Part shown: positions 1 to 7,376 of the stretch, in pieces | How the letters are laid out: each line of letters begins with the position of its first letter | Position numbering within the stretch: position 1 is the first letter of the stretch | NCBI RefSeq assembly: GCF_003387075.1 | Contig: NZ_QUMQ01000001.1 | Coordinates: 5,766,001-5,830,000, forward strand | DNA length: 64,000 nucleotides | DNA from: Asanoa ferruginea | GTDB taxonomy: Bacteria; Actinomycetota; Actinomycetes; Mycobacteriales; Micromonosporaceae | Direction of reading: 5' to 3' | Program-made: the position numbers and the translations under genes | Notes under the pieces: generated by a model | The model's input: only the letters and a program-made list of their open reading frames with translations | What the model was told of the DNA's origin: nothing | Databases searched by the model: none

Positions 1-36
1 GCCGGCGTCGGCGAACTCCAGCACGGGTTCCGGCAT
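1..36 (-). CDS. ABC transporter ATP-binding protein, N-terminal 12 codons (partial)
   Basis: Reading leftward from an ATG at 36-34 gives MPEPVLEFADAG, the usual opening of an ABC ATPase (a short beta-strand motif such as VLEFxDAG before the Walker A region). The ATG overlaps the TGA stop of the upstream binding-protein gene (ATGA), so the two are translationally coupled. The gene runs off the left edge. Context makes it the ATPase of a Zn/Mn-type ABC importer, but no catalytic motif lies inside the window. Confidence 0.6.
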   Translation of the reverse strand, partial: MPEPVLEFADAG

Positions 37-959
37 CAGCCGAGGGCGGTCTTGATCGCGGCGAGGTTTCCGCTCATCCACGCCACGTAGTCCTTGCCGG
101 CGGGCAGCGTCTCGGTCACCGGCACCACGCCGACCTGGTTGTCCTTGGCCGCCTGGAGCACCTTCTCGGTCTCCGGCCCGGCCGTCTGCTCGTTGTAGGC
201 GAGCAGCTTGACCTGCTTGCCGGTGAACAGGCCGAGGGTCTCGTTGAGCACGCTGGCCGGCACGTCGGTGCCTTCCTCGATCGCCTCGCTGAACTCGCCG
301 GGCGTCTTGTTGACCAGCCCGCACGCGGCGAGCAGGTAGAGCGGCACCGGCTCGGTGATCGCGACGCCGGCGCCGGAGTGGGCCGACTTGACCTCGGTCG
401 CGGTCTTCTCAAGGTCCTGGAGCTTCTGCTTGAACGTCGCCGCGTTGGCGGTGAACGTCGTGGCGTCGCCGGGATCCGCGGTCGACAGGGCGCCGACGAT
501 CTGGTCCGCCAGCGTGCTCATCGAGGGCAGGTCGTACCAGACGTGTTCGTTGAGCTCGGCGCCGCCGGTGGCCTTCTTACCCGACAGGTCGACGGCGTTG
601 AGCACCTTCGCGTCGCTGTTGGCCGCCTTGAGCATGGTGTCGACGAAGTCGTCGTAGCCGCCGCCGTTCTCGATCACCAGGTCGGCCTGGGACAACTCGA
701 GTTGGGTGCGGGTGTTGGCCTCGTAGGAGTGTGGGTCGGCGGCCGGGTCACTGATGATCGACGTGATCGTCACCTTGTCGCCGGCGATCTGCCGGACGAT
801 GTCGCCGTAGACGTTGGTCGACGCGACCACCGAGACGTCTTCGGCGGTCGTTCCGGCCGGCTCGGGGGCGGCGCCGTCAGCACTGTTGCCGCACGCCGAT
901 GCCAGCAGACCTATCGACAGCAGGGCGGCACCAACAAGACCTGCGCGGTAATGACGCAC
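36..959 (-). CDS. Zn/Mn-type metal ABC transporter substrate-binding lipoprotein
   Basis: This is an extracytoplasmic metal-binding lipoprotein of the ZnuA/PsaA (cluster A-I) family that feeds a zinc or manganese importer. From a GTG at 959 it opens with VRHYRAG, a hydrophobic signal and the lipobox LASAC (Cys about 23). A Shine-Dalgarno AAAGGTGG sits about 8 bases upstream. A longer reading from a TTG at 992 would put the start inside a Zur-like box, so it is disfavoured. Ligand candidates are the His in DPHSYE, the His in NEHVWYD, a Glu in ITEPVP and the acidic stretch YNEQTAG. The His-rich loop of many zinc-specific members is absent, so the metal is not settled by sequence. The stop overlaps the ATPase start. 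Zinc repression through the boxes at 987-1001 and 1048-1062 is inferred. Confidence 0.88.
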   Translation of the reverse strand: MRHYRAGLVGAALLSIGLLASACGNSADGAAPEPAGTTAEDVSVVASTNVYGDIVRQIAGDKVTITSIISDPAADPHSYEANTRTQLELSQADLVIENGGGYDDFVDTMLKAANSDAKVLNAVDLSGKKATGGAELNEHVWYDLPSMSTLADQIVGALSTADPGDATTFTANAATFKQKLQDLEKTATEVKSAHSGAGVAITEPVPLYLLAACGLVNKTPGEFSEAIEEGTDVPASVLNETLGLFTGKQVKLLAYNEQTAGPETEKVLQAAKDNQVGVVPVTETLPAGKDYVAWMSGNLAAIKTALG

Positions 960-986
960 CGGAGTCGCCACCTTTCGTATCCGTAT

Positions 987-1001
987 TGACAATGAATTTC
1001 A
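987..1001. promoter_or_regulatory. Zur-box-like palindrome
   Basis: TGACAATGAATTTCA matches 12 of 15 positions of the actinobacterial Zur consensus TGAAAATCATTTTCA. It lies just upstream of the GTG start of the metal-binding lipoprotein. A second similar site is at 1048-1062. Zur control is inferred from the match and the gene function. Confidence 0.55.
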
Positions 1002-1047
1002 CTACCGGGGGACGCTAATGGCGTTGCGCTGGCGTACACAAGCGAGT

Positions 1048-1062
1048 TGGAAGTGATTTTCA
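1048..1062. promoter_or_regulatory. Zur-box-like palindrome between divergent genes
   Basis: TGGAAGTGATTTTCA, on the opposite strand TGAAAATCACTTCCA, matches the Zur consensus TGAAAATCATTTTCA at 13 of 15 positions. It is the best match in this intergenic region and could serve both the leftward transporter and the rightward gene at 1119. Confidence 0.6.
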
Positions 1063-1118
1063 TTATGATTGCGGTATTGTCATGTCCGCATGATTGGCGA
1101 CGGGTTGGGAGTCGACGC

Positions 1119-2204
1119 GTGGTCGTTGAGCGGGTCCGCTGGACCGGGCTGTTCGCCGCCCTGGTCGCCGGCACGTGGTTGCTGACGCTCTCGCCGGCCA
1201 GCGACTCGCGGTCTGCGACGCCGACGCTGGAGTCCGTGTGGGCGCGGGCGACCCGCGGCTCGGTGTCCGGCACCCTGCCCGACGGGACGACCTACACGCC
1301 CGCCTTCTTCCTCGACGCGGGCACGTCGGTCGGGTCGGCGCTCAGCACCGACGGCGGCTCGGTCCGGCTGGTCGTCGTGCGGGGGTCCGGCAACGTCCGG
1401 GAGCTGCGGCGGCTACCGGCCGAAGCCGCTCCGCAGTTCCACGGCTTCGTCGCCGGCGAGGGTCGGCTGGCATGGGCCGAGTCGGTGGCCGACGCGCGCG
1501 GCACGCTGACGACGTCGATGTGGGTCATGGCGGCCGACGGCACGGGTGCCGGCCGGCGGATCGCCGCGGACGCCGGCGACGTGCGGCAGACCGATTCGGC
1601 CTACGAGTTGAGCATCGCCGATGGTCGCCTGCACTGGACCGCGGTCGCCGGCGAGTCGACCGAGGTCAGATCGGTCTCGCTCGACGGCACCGGCGCCAGG
1701 ACGACCTCGGTGCCCGGGCTCTGGTCGCCGGTCGCCTGGCCCTGGCTGCTCGACAGCAGCGACGTGATCGGCGGCGGCCGGGTGCGCCTGATGGATCGCG
1801 TGCGCAACGTGACCCAGCAGTTCGTCGCCGGTCAGACCGAGTTCCCGGAGTGCGGTGCCACCTGGTGCCGGGCCATCGTGATGGACGACGACCAGGGCAA
1901 CGGCCGCATCGACCTCATGCGGATCGACGGCACGCAGCGCCGCGAGATCGCCCGGGCCGATGCCGGCTTCCCGGTCTCGGACGTCGCCGTGCTCGACCGG
2001 TTCGAGTTCCTGACCGACCTCACGCCCGCGACGCGGGCCCAGCGCGGCCGGCCACTGTCCATCTACGACATTGCCCGCGGTGGTGCCGTGCGGGTCGCGT
2101 CCGACGCGGTCAGCGTGCTCTGCCGCGGCGGATACCTGTGGTGGTCGAGCGGGTTCGACGACCGGTTGGCCTGGCACGTGATCGACCTGCGGACGCTGTC
2201 GTGA
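1119..2204 (+). CDS. Exported propeller-like protein of unknown function
   Basis: About 361 residues from a GTG at 1119, with GGGAG about 8 bases upstream. The protein opens with a single hydrophobic segment (TGLFAALVAGTWLLTL), probably a signal peptide or anchor. The remainder is a run of short repeats of the type xxADGTGAxRRIA and SLDGTGARTTS, which resemble TolB-like beta-propeller blades. A pair of cysteines (ECGATWC) may form a disulphide. I do not recognise a named family. It diverges from the metal-binding lipoprotein across two Zur-like boxes, which suggests a link with metal supply. It lacks the His-rich region of the zinc chaperone AztD, so I do not call it AztD. It converges on the gene ending at 2208. 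Confidence 0.6.
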   Translation: MVVERVRWTGLFAALVAGTWLLTLSPASDSRSATPTLESVWARATRGSVSGTLPDGTTYTPAFFLDAGTSVGSALSTDGGSVRLVVVRGSGNVRELRRLPAEAAPQFHGFVAGEGRLAWAESVADARGTLTTSMWVMAADGTGAGRRIAADAGDVRQTDSAYELSIADGRLHWTAVAGESTEVRSVSLDGTGARTTSVPGLWSPVAWPWLLDSSDVIGGGRVRLMDRVRNVTQQFVAGQTEFPECGATWCRAIVMDDDQGNGRIDLMRIDGTQRREIARADAGFPVSDVAVLDRFEFLTDLTPATRAQRGRPLSIYDIARGGAVRVASDAVSVLCRGGYLWWSSGFDDRLAWHVIDLRTLS

Positions 2205-2207
2205 GCC

Positions 2208-2921
2208 TCACTGGTATTGGTTGCGCGGTGGGTCGATCTGGTTCCAGGTCTGCACGTCGACGTAGGGGATCCGCTCGCCGTTGACGGGGTCGGCGCCGGC
2301 CTTGTCGGTAAAGCGGCCGGTGACCTCGATCCAGGTGTCGGCGGCCAGGTCGTGTGGTGCGTTGCCAGTCATGCCGAGCTTGATCGGCCGGCCGTCGGCG
2401 GCACAGCAGGACATGATCATCCGGGCGAGGAGGAGCTCGCCGGCCTGGCCGCGGATGACGAAGCCCGACATCCGCACCGTGCGGCCGCCGATGGACGCGC
2501 CGTTGTCGTAGACCGCGCGGGACACGTACTCCAGAATGCTGATGGTGGCGGGGTCGCCGGGCGGCAGCGGCGGATATTCGGAGGCGGCCTTGGAGGGCAC
2601 CGCGGTGCCGGCCTGGCCGGCCGCGAACGCGCCGAGCGCGGGTGGTGCGACCAGCAGCAGGCCGATCACCGGGAGCACGAGCAGCCAGCCGACCGCCGGG
2701 CCGTGCGCGTGGTGGTGGCCGTCGTGATTGTCTTCTTTGGACTGTGACCGCAGGTCGTGCACCAGCGTCATCACGGCCGTCACGACCAGCAGCGCGCCGG
2801 CGCCGATCAGGAACGGCTGGAGTCCCTCCTTGACGTAGCGCAGGTAGATGTCGGTCAGGCTCGCCTTGAGCACCGCGCCGCCGAGCAGCAGCAGCACCAC
2901 TCCTTGCGCTTGCCGGTTCAC
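2208..2921 (-). CDS. TIGR03943-family putative permease subunit (YcgQ-like, DUF1980)
   Basis: About 237 residues from a GTG at 2921 that overlaps the stop of the upstream permease (GTGA). Two N-terminal membrane segments (GVVLLLLGGAVLKASL and FLIGAGALLVVTAVM) are followed by a His-rich cytoplasmic loop (HDGHHHAH), a third hydrophobic segment and a C-terminal OB-like domain with the conserved CC pair in MSCCAADGRPIKL (about residue 172). The family is paired with UPF0718/YcgR-type permeases, as seen here. The substrate is not proven. The His-rich loop and the Zur-like sites upstream suggest a metal or metal complex. Confidence 0.85.
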   Translation of the reverse strand: MNRQAQGVVLLLLGGAVLKASLTDIYLRYVKEGLQPFLIGAGALLVVTAVMTLVHDLRSQSKEDNHDGHHHAHGPAVGWLLVLPVIGLLLVAPPALGAFAAGQAGTAVPSKAASEYPPLPPGDPATISILEYVSRAVYDNGASIGGRTVRMSGFVIRGQAGELLLARMIMSCCAADGRPIKLGMTGNAPHDLAADTWIEVTGRFTDKAGADPVNGERIPYVDVQTWNQIDPPRNQYQ

Positions 2922-3910
2922 AGCAGCACCGCTCCCACTCCGACCGCGACGAGCACCCCGACCGCGAACGTGGCCGGGGAGAAGCGCGTCGCGAACCGCC
3001 GACCGAACACGCCGGTCTGCATCGAGATCAGTTTGAGGTCGACCATGGGCCCGACCACGAGGAACGCCAACCGGGCGGTCAGCGAGAACTGCGACAGCGA
3101 CGCCGCGACGAACGCGTCGGCCTCCGAGCAGATGGACAGCAGCACGGCCAGCATCGCGAGGGCGAGCACCGACACCACCGGATTGCCGGCCAGGGTGAGC
3201 AGCCAGCGCTCCGGCACGAGGACGTTGATCGTGGCCGCGGCCATCGCGCCCAGGGCCAGGAAGCCGCCGGCGTGGATGACGTCGTGACGGACCGCCGTCC
3301 AGAAGGCGACCATCTTCGGGAGACCCTCGTCGTCGCGGTGCGGCAGCTTGATCCATTCGGCCTTGCCGAGCCGCAGCCAGAGCCAGCCCATGATCATGGC
3401 GACGATGAGGCTGGCGACGCCCCGGCCGACGACCATCTCGGGGTTGTTGGGGAACGCGACCGCGGTCGCCGTCAGCACGATCGGGTTGATCGCCGGAGCG
3501 GCGAGCAGAAATGCGAGGGCGGCGGCGGGTGTGACACCGCGCCGGATCAGCGACCCGGCGATCGGCACCGAACCGCACTCGCAGCCGGGCAGCACGACGC
3601 CCGCGACCGACGCGACCGGCACGGCCAGCGCCGGGTGGCGGGGGAGGGCGCGGGCCCAGAACGAGCGGGGCACGAACACGGCGATCACCGCGGAGAGGAC
3701 GACGCCGAAGACCAGGAACGGCACCGCCTGCACCATGACCGAGACGAACACCGTCGTCCAGGTCTGCAGGCGCGGGCTGGAGATCGCCGACGACACGGGG
3801 TTGCGGAACACGACGAGCACGATCAGCAGGGCGGCGAGGATCTCCACCGACCCGACCCGGTCGCCGAACAGCCGCCGCTGCGGCTCCGTGGGGGCGGTCA
3901 CGCCGGACAC
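2918..3910 (-). CDS. UPF0718 (YraQ/YcgR-like) permease
   Basis: A 330-residue polytopic membrane protein of family PF03773. It shows the family hallmarks CECGSVPIAGSLI (about residues 104-117) with the conserved Cys-Glu-Cys-Gly, and CSEADAFVAAS in the second half, as expected from the internal two-fold repeat. The start is a GTG at 3910 preceded by a weak GGAAA. It overlaps the following TIGR03943 gene by four bases, so the pair should be made together. The transported substrate is unknown. Location beside a metal importer and a His-repeat protein favours a role in metal homeostasis (inference). Confidence 0.85.
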   Translation of the reverse strand: MSGVTAPTEPQRRLFGDRVGSVEILAALLIVLVVFRNPVSSAISSPRLQTWTTVFVSVMVQAVPFLVFGVVLSAVIAVFVPRSFWARALPRHPALAVPVASVAGVVLPGCECGSVPIAGSLIRRGVTPAAALAFLLAAPAINPIVLTATAVAFPNNPEMVVGRGVASLIVAMIMGWLWLRLGKAEWIKLPHRDDEGLPKMVAFWTAVRHDVIHAGGFLALGAMAAATINVLVPERWLLTLAGNPVVSVLALAMLAVLLSICSEADAFVAASLSQFSLTARLAFLVVGPMVDLKLISMQTGVFGRRFATRFSPATFAVGVLVAVGVGAVLL

Positions 3911-3985
3911 GGTAATCGTTTCCAGGTGTGTGCGCGAGAGGCGCGCTGTGGCGCGTCAGGAAAGGCCAGGCGGTAACGGTTTTCA
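3910..3985. promoter_or_regulatory. Repeated Zur-like half-palindromes upstream of the permease and His-repeat genes
   Basis: Two related 15-mers, CGGTAATCGTTTCCA at 3910-3924 and CGGTAACGGTTTTCA at 3971-3985, agree at 12 of 15 positions. Each keeps the right half of a Zur-type box (the second ends in TTTTCA). The left halves are degenerate, so the regulator is uncertain. They lie between the divergent permease gene and the His-repeat gene at 4068. Confidence 0.35.
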
Positions 3986-4039
3986 ACTTCGGGTGCGCGG
4001 TCAAGATGCGGAACCGCCGGATCGGTCCCGTTCGGGTGG

Positions 4040-4045
4040 GATAAT
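4040..4045 (+). promoter_or_regulatory. Possible -10 element for the His-repeat gene
   Basis: GATAAT matches TATAAT at 5 of 6 positions and sits 22 bases before the ATG. No good -35 element is visible at the expected distance. Confidence 0.3.
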
Positions 4046-4067
4046 TGGCTCATTGGGGGGTGGAGCC

Positions 4068-4520
4068 ATGTCGATCGACACCGAGCACCACACGCACGTC
4101 AAAGCCCATGAGCACATCCACGGCATCGACTGCGGCCACGAGGCCTTCGAACACGTCGGCCACATCGACTATCTGCACGACGGGCATCGCCACCACGCGC
4201 ACGACGGCCACTATGACGAGTGCTCCGCCGCGGCGCACGCCGACTCCGAGCCGCACCAGCACCAGCACAGCGAGAGCTGCGGCCACATCGGACTAGCGCA
4301 CGACGGGCACACCGACTATCTGCACGACGGCCACGCGCACAGCAAACACGGCGACCACTACGACGAATGCTCCGTCAGCGACCACGTCGAGGCGGAAACA
4401 CACACCCACATCCACGGCGACGGGTGCGGGCACGCCTCAGTGGCCCACGACGGGCACGTCGACTATCTCCACGAGGATCACCGACACGCTGCCCACGAGG
4501 GCCACTACGACGAGCACTGA
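4068..4520 (+). CDS. Histidine-rich three-repeat protein, putative metal-binding
   Basis: A 150-residue soluble protein starting at ATG 4068 with a strong GGGGGGTGGAG ribosome-binding site. About 40 residues are His. It is built from three tandem units of roughly 48 residues, each with the order CGH, then HDGHxDYLHDGH (a variant in unit three), then GHYDEC (unit two DHYDEC, unit three GHYDEH). It also has His-rich N-terminal HxH clusters. Short actinobacterial relatives with a single GHxDYLHDGH unit exist and are often loosely labelled zinc transporter permease, although this protein has no membrane segment. A role as a cytosolic zinc or nickel buffer or chaperone is inferred from composition and from the neighbouring metal transport genes. 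Confidence 0.75.
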   Translation: MSIDTEHHTHVKAHEHIHGIDCGHEAFEHVGHIDYLHDGHRHHAHDGHYDECSAAAHADSEPHQHQHSESCGHIGLAHDGHTDYLHDGHAHSKHGDHYDECSVSDHVEAETHTHIHGDGCGHASVAHDGHVDYLHEDHRHAAHEGHYDEH

Positions 4521-4528
4521 GCTGCTTC

Positions 4529-5230
4529 TCAGAGGCCCGCGGGGAACGTGAAGCTCGCGGGCGGGTTGGCCTGCTGCGCCGCGGTGCCGTAGACGAGTGC
4601 GATCTCGTCGTGCGCGTGCAGCAGGATCGCGGCCGGGTCACCCTGGTAGGGCTTGCCGTTCACGTAGGCGTGAAGCTCCTCGCCGTTGCCCGCCTTGAGG
4701 CCACCGATGTGGTCGCCCGAGAGCGACACCTGCCACTCGGTGAAGACCTGGCCGAGGCTGAAGTCGGCCTGGACCGGCGACTCGACGTGGATCACGCCGG
4801 ACGTGTCGTGGGTGTGCAACGGGCTCAGCTCGCCGGTCGCCTCGTCGATGCCGATGCCCGCGGGCACGACGACCGGCTGGCCGTTGACGACGACGTCGAC
4901 GTGCGCGTGGATGTGCTCGGTGGTGCCCTCGGTGCCCAACATCGGCAGCCCGGCGGCCTTCACCTGCGCGGCGGTATCCGCTGGCACCGCCCACGGCGGC
5001 GGGTCGGTGCGACCTTGAGCGGTGGTCGCGGGCGAGGCCGGAATCGCGGCCGCGGCGGCGGCCGAGTCCGACTTGTGCAACGTGAGCGCAAGAACCACAC
5101 CGACCACAACGAGCACAACGAACCCGACGATCCCGCCGGTGAACAGATGCTTCCGCCGGCGGTCGCGCTTCCGCGCGGTCTCCATGGCCTTCCGGGCCGC
5201 AGCGGCACGAGCCTTGCTTTCACCGGACAT
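4529..5230 (-). CDS. Membrane-anchored His-rich exported protein of unknown function
   Basis: A 233-residue protein starting at ATG 5230. It has a basic N-terminus (residues 1-27), one membrane segment (HLFTGGIVGFVVLVVVGVVL), an Ala/Pro-rich linker, and then an extracytoplasmic domain carrying EHIHAHVDVVVNG, LHTHDTSGVIHVESP, GDHIGGL and LLHAHDEIALVYG. The spaced His/Asp/Glu clusters suggest a metal site. The topology is N-in with the domain outside. It converges on the His-repeat gene and closes the metal block. The family appears widely in actinobacteria as hypothetical protein, and I cannot name its function. Confidence 0.65.
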   Translation of the reverse strand: MSGESKARAAAARKAMETARKRDRRRKHLFTGGIVGFVVLVVVGVVLALTLHKSDSAAAAAAIPASPATTAQGRTDPPPWAVPADTAAQVKAAGLPMLGTEGTTEHIHAHVDVVVNGQPVVVPAGIGIDEATGELSPLHTHDTSGVIHVESPVQADFSLGQVFTEWQVSLSGDHIGGLKAGNGEELHAYVNGKPYQGDPAAILLHAHDEIALVYGTAAQQANPPASFTFPAGL

Positions 5231-5391
5231 GGGCGACGTTCCTCCTCGTGCGCATACCCGCGCCCGGGGCGGCGGGCGCGGCGCTCAACGATGCGTCGCG
5301 CAGTTGGGAAAACCCGGTTAGCTTGCTGAGCATTCGTTGTGTGACCTGGAAGACTGTGTCGGGCGCAAGTCCGAGTCGCAGGAGGGTCCGG

Positions 5392-6537
5392 TTGAGCACT
5401 GAGACGAGCACCGACTATCGCGCCGCGTTGGAAGCTGTCATCGCGGGCACCATCGCGCCGGCGGCGGCCGAAGTGGACCGCGCGGGCACCTACCCGCGTG
5501 CCGCCCTCGACGCGCTCGGGGCGGCGGGCATCCTCGGCCTGCTGTCGGCGACCGAGGTAGGCGGCGGTGGTGGCACGCTCGGCGACGCGGCCGAGGTCAT
5601 CGAGCAGATCGCCGCGGCCTGCGGCTCGACCGCGATGGTCGTGTTGATGCACTACGCCGCGACCTGTGTGCTCGAGGCGCACGGCCCGCGCGAGGTGCGC
5701 GAGGCCATCGCTCGCGGTGAGCATGTCAGCAGTCTGGCGTTCTCCGAGGCCGGCTCGCGTAGCCACTTCTGGGCGCCGGTGAGCACGGCGACCGGCGACG
5801 GTGCCGTCGTCCGCCTCGACGCCCGCAAGAGTTGGATCACGTCGGCCGGCGAGGCCGACAGCTACGTGTGGTCGAGCCGGCCGCTGGCCGCCGACGGCCC
5901 GATGACGCTGTGGCTCGTCCCGGCGGATGCCGACGGGCTGCGGGTGGCCGGGCAGTTCGACGGGGTCGGCCTGCGCGGCAACGCGTCCAGGCCGGTGGTT
6001 GCCGAGGGCGTCGAGGTGCCGCGCGAGGCCATGCTCGGCGACGACGGAGCCGGCCTCGACATCGCGCTCGGCACGGCGCTGCCCGCCTTCCTGACCGGGA
6101 ACGCGGCGTTCTCCGTGGGGCTGACCACCGCGCTGCTCGACGAGGCGGCGACGCACCTGACCAACACGCGCCTGGAGCACCTCGACCAGACGCTCGCGGA
6201 GCAGCCGGTGGCGCGCGCCGAATACGCGCGGCTGCGTACCCGTGGGGATGAAGCCCGGGCCTTTCTCGCCGACACCCTCGGAGCGCTGGCCAGCGGTCGC
6301 GCCGACGCCACGTTGCGGGTGCTCCAGGTCAAGGCCGTCGCGTCGGAGGTCTCCTCCGAGGTCGCCGATGGCGTGATGCGCCTGTGTGGCGGTGCCGCCT
6401 TCCGCAAGGAACTCGGTGTCGAACGGCGCTTCCGCGACACGCTCGCCGCCCGGGTGATGGCACCGACGACGCCCGCGCTGCGCGACTTCGTCGGCCGGGC
6501 CACGCTCGGCCTGCCGCTGTTCGGAGGCCCACGGTGA
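5392..6537 (+). CDS. Acyl-CoA-dehydrogenase-like flavoprotein lacking the usual catalytic Glu motif
   Basis: A 381-residue protein of the acyl-CoA dehydrogenase superfamily (FAD-binding, N-terminal helical, middle beta and C-terminal helical domains). The start is a TTG at 5392, chosen because AGGAGG lies 7 bases upstream. The middle domain has SLAFSEAGSRSHF and the KSWITSAGEAD strand typical of the fold, and the C-terminal domain has RLCGGAAFRKELGVERRFRD. Where dehydrogenases normally read YxGTxE or MxGTxE, this protein reads VMAPTTPALRDF, so the usual base is missing. That pattern is seen in oxygenase-like or SfnB/DszC-like members. It is first in an operon whose next two genes overlap by four bases each. 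Activity on a sulphur compound is inference from the operon. Confidence 0.75.
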   Translation: MSTETSTDYRAALEAVIAGTIAPAAAEVDRAGTYPRAALDALGAAGILGLLSATEVGGGGGTLGDAAEVIEQIAAACGSTAMVVLMHYAATCVLEAHGPREVREAIARGEHVSSLAFSEAGSRSHFWAPVSTATGDGAVVRLDARKSWITSAGEADSYVWSSRPLAADGPMTLWLVPADADGLRVAGQFDGVGLRGNASRPVVAEGVEVPREAMLGDDGAGLDIALGTALPAFLTGNAAFSVGLTTALLDEAATHLTNTRLEHLDQTLAEQPVARAEYARLRTRGDEARAFLADTLGALASGRADATLRVLQVKAVASEVSSEVADGVMRLCGGAAFRKELGVERRFRDTLAARVMAPTTPALRDFVGRATLGLPLFGGPR

Positions 6538-7376
6538 CGCTGCTGATGGGTGCCGTCGCCTACGACCCGAAGGTCGTCACCATCTGGGAGGGCTTCCGGC
6601 GCTGGCTGCGCGACCGCGGGCTGCCCTTCGACTACCTGCTCTACTCCAACTACGAGCGGCAGGTCGAAGACCTGGTCGCCGGCCGCATCCACGCGGCGTG
6701 GAACTCACCGCTGGCGTGGGTGCGCGCCGAGCGCCTGGCCGCCGCGGAAGGCCGAGCGGTGCGGGCCGCCGTCATGCGCGACACCGACCGCGACCTGACG
6801 TCGGTGGTCGTGGTGCGCTCCGACTCGGATGTGCACTCGGCGACCGACCTGCGCGGCCGCACGGTCGCCGTGGGGGCGGTCGACTCGCCGCAGGCCACCC
6901 TGATCCCGCTGGCCCACCTGCGGGCGGCCGGGGCAGCCGACCTGACCGTCCGCCGGTTCGACATCGGCGTCGGGTTGCACGGCGACCATGTCGGTGGCGA
7001 GCGGGAGGCGGCCCGGGCGCTGGCGGCCGGCGAGGTCGACGCGGCGTGCATGATCGACGCCAACCACCTCGTGTTCTCGCGAGAGGGCACCCTCCCGCCG
7101 GGCAGCACCCGGATCGTGGCCCAGACGGCACCGTTCGACCACTGCAACATGACGCTCGTCGACACGGCACCCGCCGCGCTCGCGGACCGGTTCGTCGCAC
7201 TGCTGCTGTCCATGTCCTACGCCGACGAGGCTGTCCGCCCGCTGCTCGACCTCGAAGGGCTGAAGGTCTGGGAGCCGGGCCGGACCAGCGGCTACGCCCA
7301 GCTGGCCGACGCCGTCGACCAGGAGGGCTTCTACGACGCCAAGGGCCAGGTGACCGCGGCCGACTACACGCCATGA
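6534..7376 (+). CDS. PhnD/SsuA-like substrate-binding protein without a signal peptide
   Basis: A 280-residue protein starting at GTG 6534, which overlaps the stop of the flavoprotein (GTGA). It belongs to the PF12974-like (phosphonate, sulphonate or transferrin-type) periplasmic binding fold. Recognisable elements are YEROV-like YSNYERQVEDLVAGRIHAAW, the hinge strand DLRGRTVAVGAVDSPQA, and ALAAGEVDAACMID. It begins directly with the first strand of the fold (VTLLMGAVAYDP), with neither signal peptide nor lipobox, and no permease or ATPase lies nearby. It may therefore act in the cytosol as a sensor or enzyme-partner binding protein. The ligand is unknown. Its stop overlaps the next ATG. Confidence 0.75.
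   Translation: MTLLMGAVAYDPKVVTIWEGFRRWLRDRGLPFDYLLYSNYERQVEDLVAGRIHAAWNSPLAWVRAERLAAAEGRAVRAAVMRDTDRDLTSVVVVRSDSDVHSATDLRGRTVAVGAVDSPQATLIPLAHLRAAGAADLTVRRFDIGVGLHGDHVGGEREAARALAAGEVDAACMIDANHLVFSREGTLPPGSTRIVAQTAPFDHCNMTLVDTAPAALADRFVALLLSMSYADEAVRPLLDLEGLKVWEPGRTSGYAQLADAVDQEGFYDAKGQVTAADYTP

Noticed and set aside
1119-2204. AztD-type zinc chaperone
   Set aside because: The propeller-like repeats and location fit, but the His-rich metal sites of AztD are missing, so it was left as unknown.
2922-4004. Long N-terminal extension of the TIGR03943 protein
   Set aside because: The open frame upstream of 2921 lies antisense-free but out of frame with the real permease gene on the same DNA; GTG at 2921 with the GTGA overlap is the natural start.
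5231-5391. Riboswitch or leader peptide before the acyl-CoA-dehydrogenase-like operon
   Set aside because: No SAM, cobalamin, TPP or other recognisable aptamer motif and no cysteine leader frame with a good ribosome-binding site was found.
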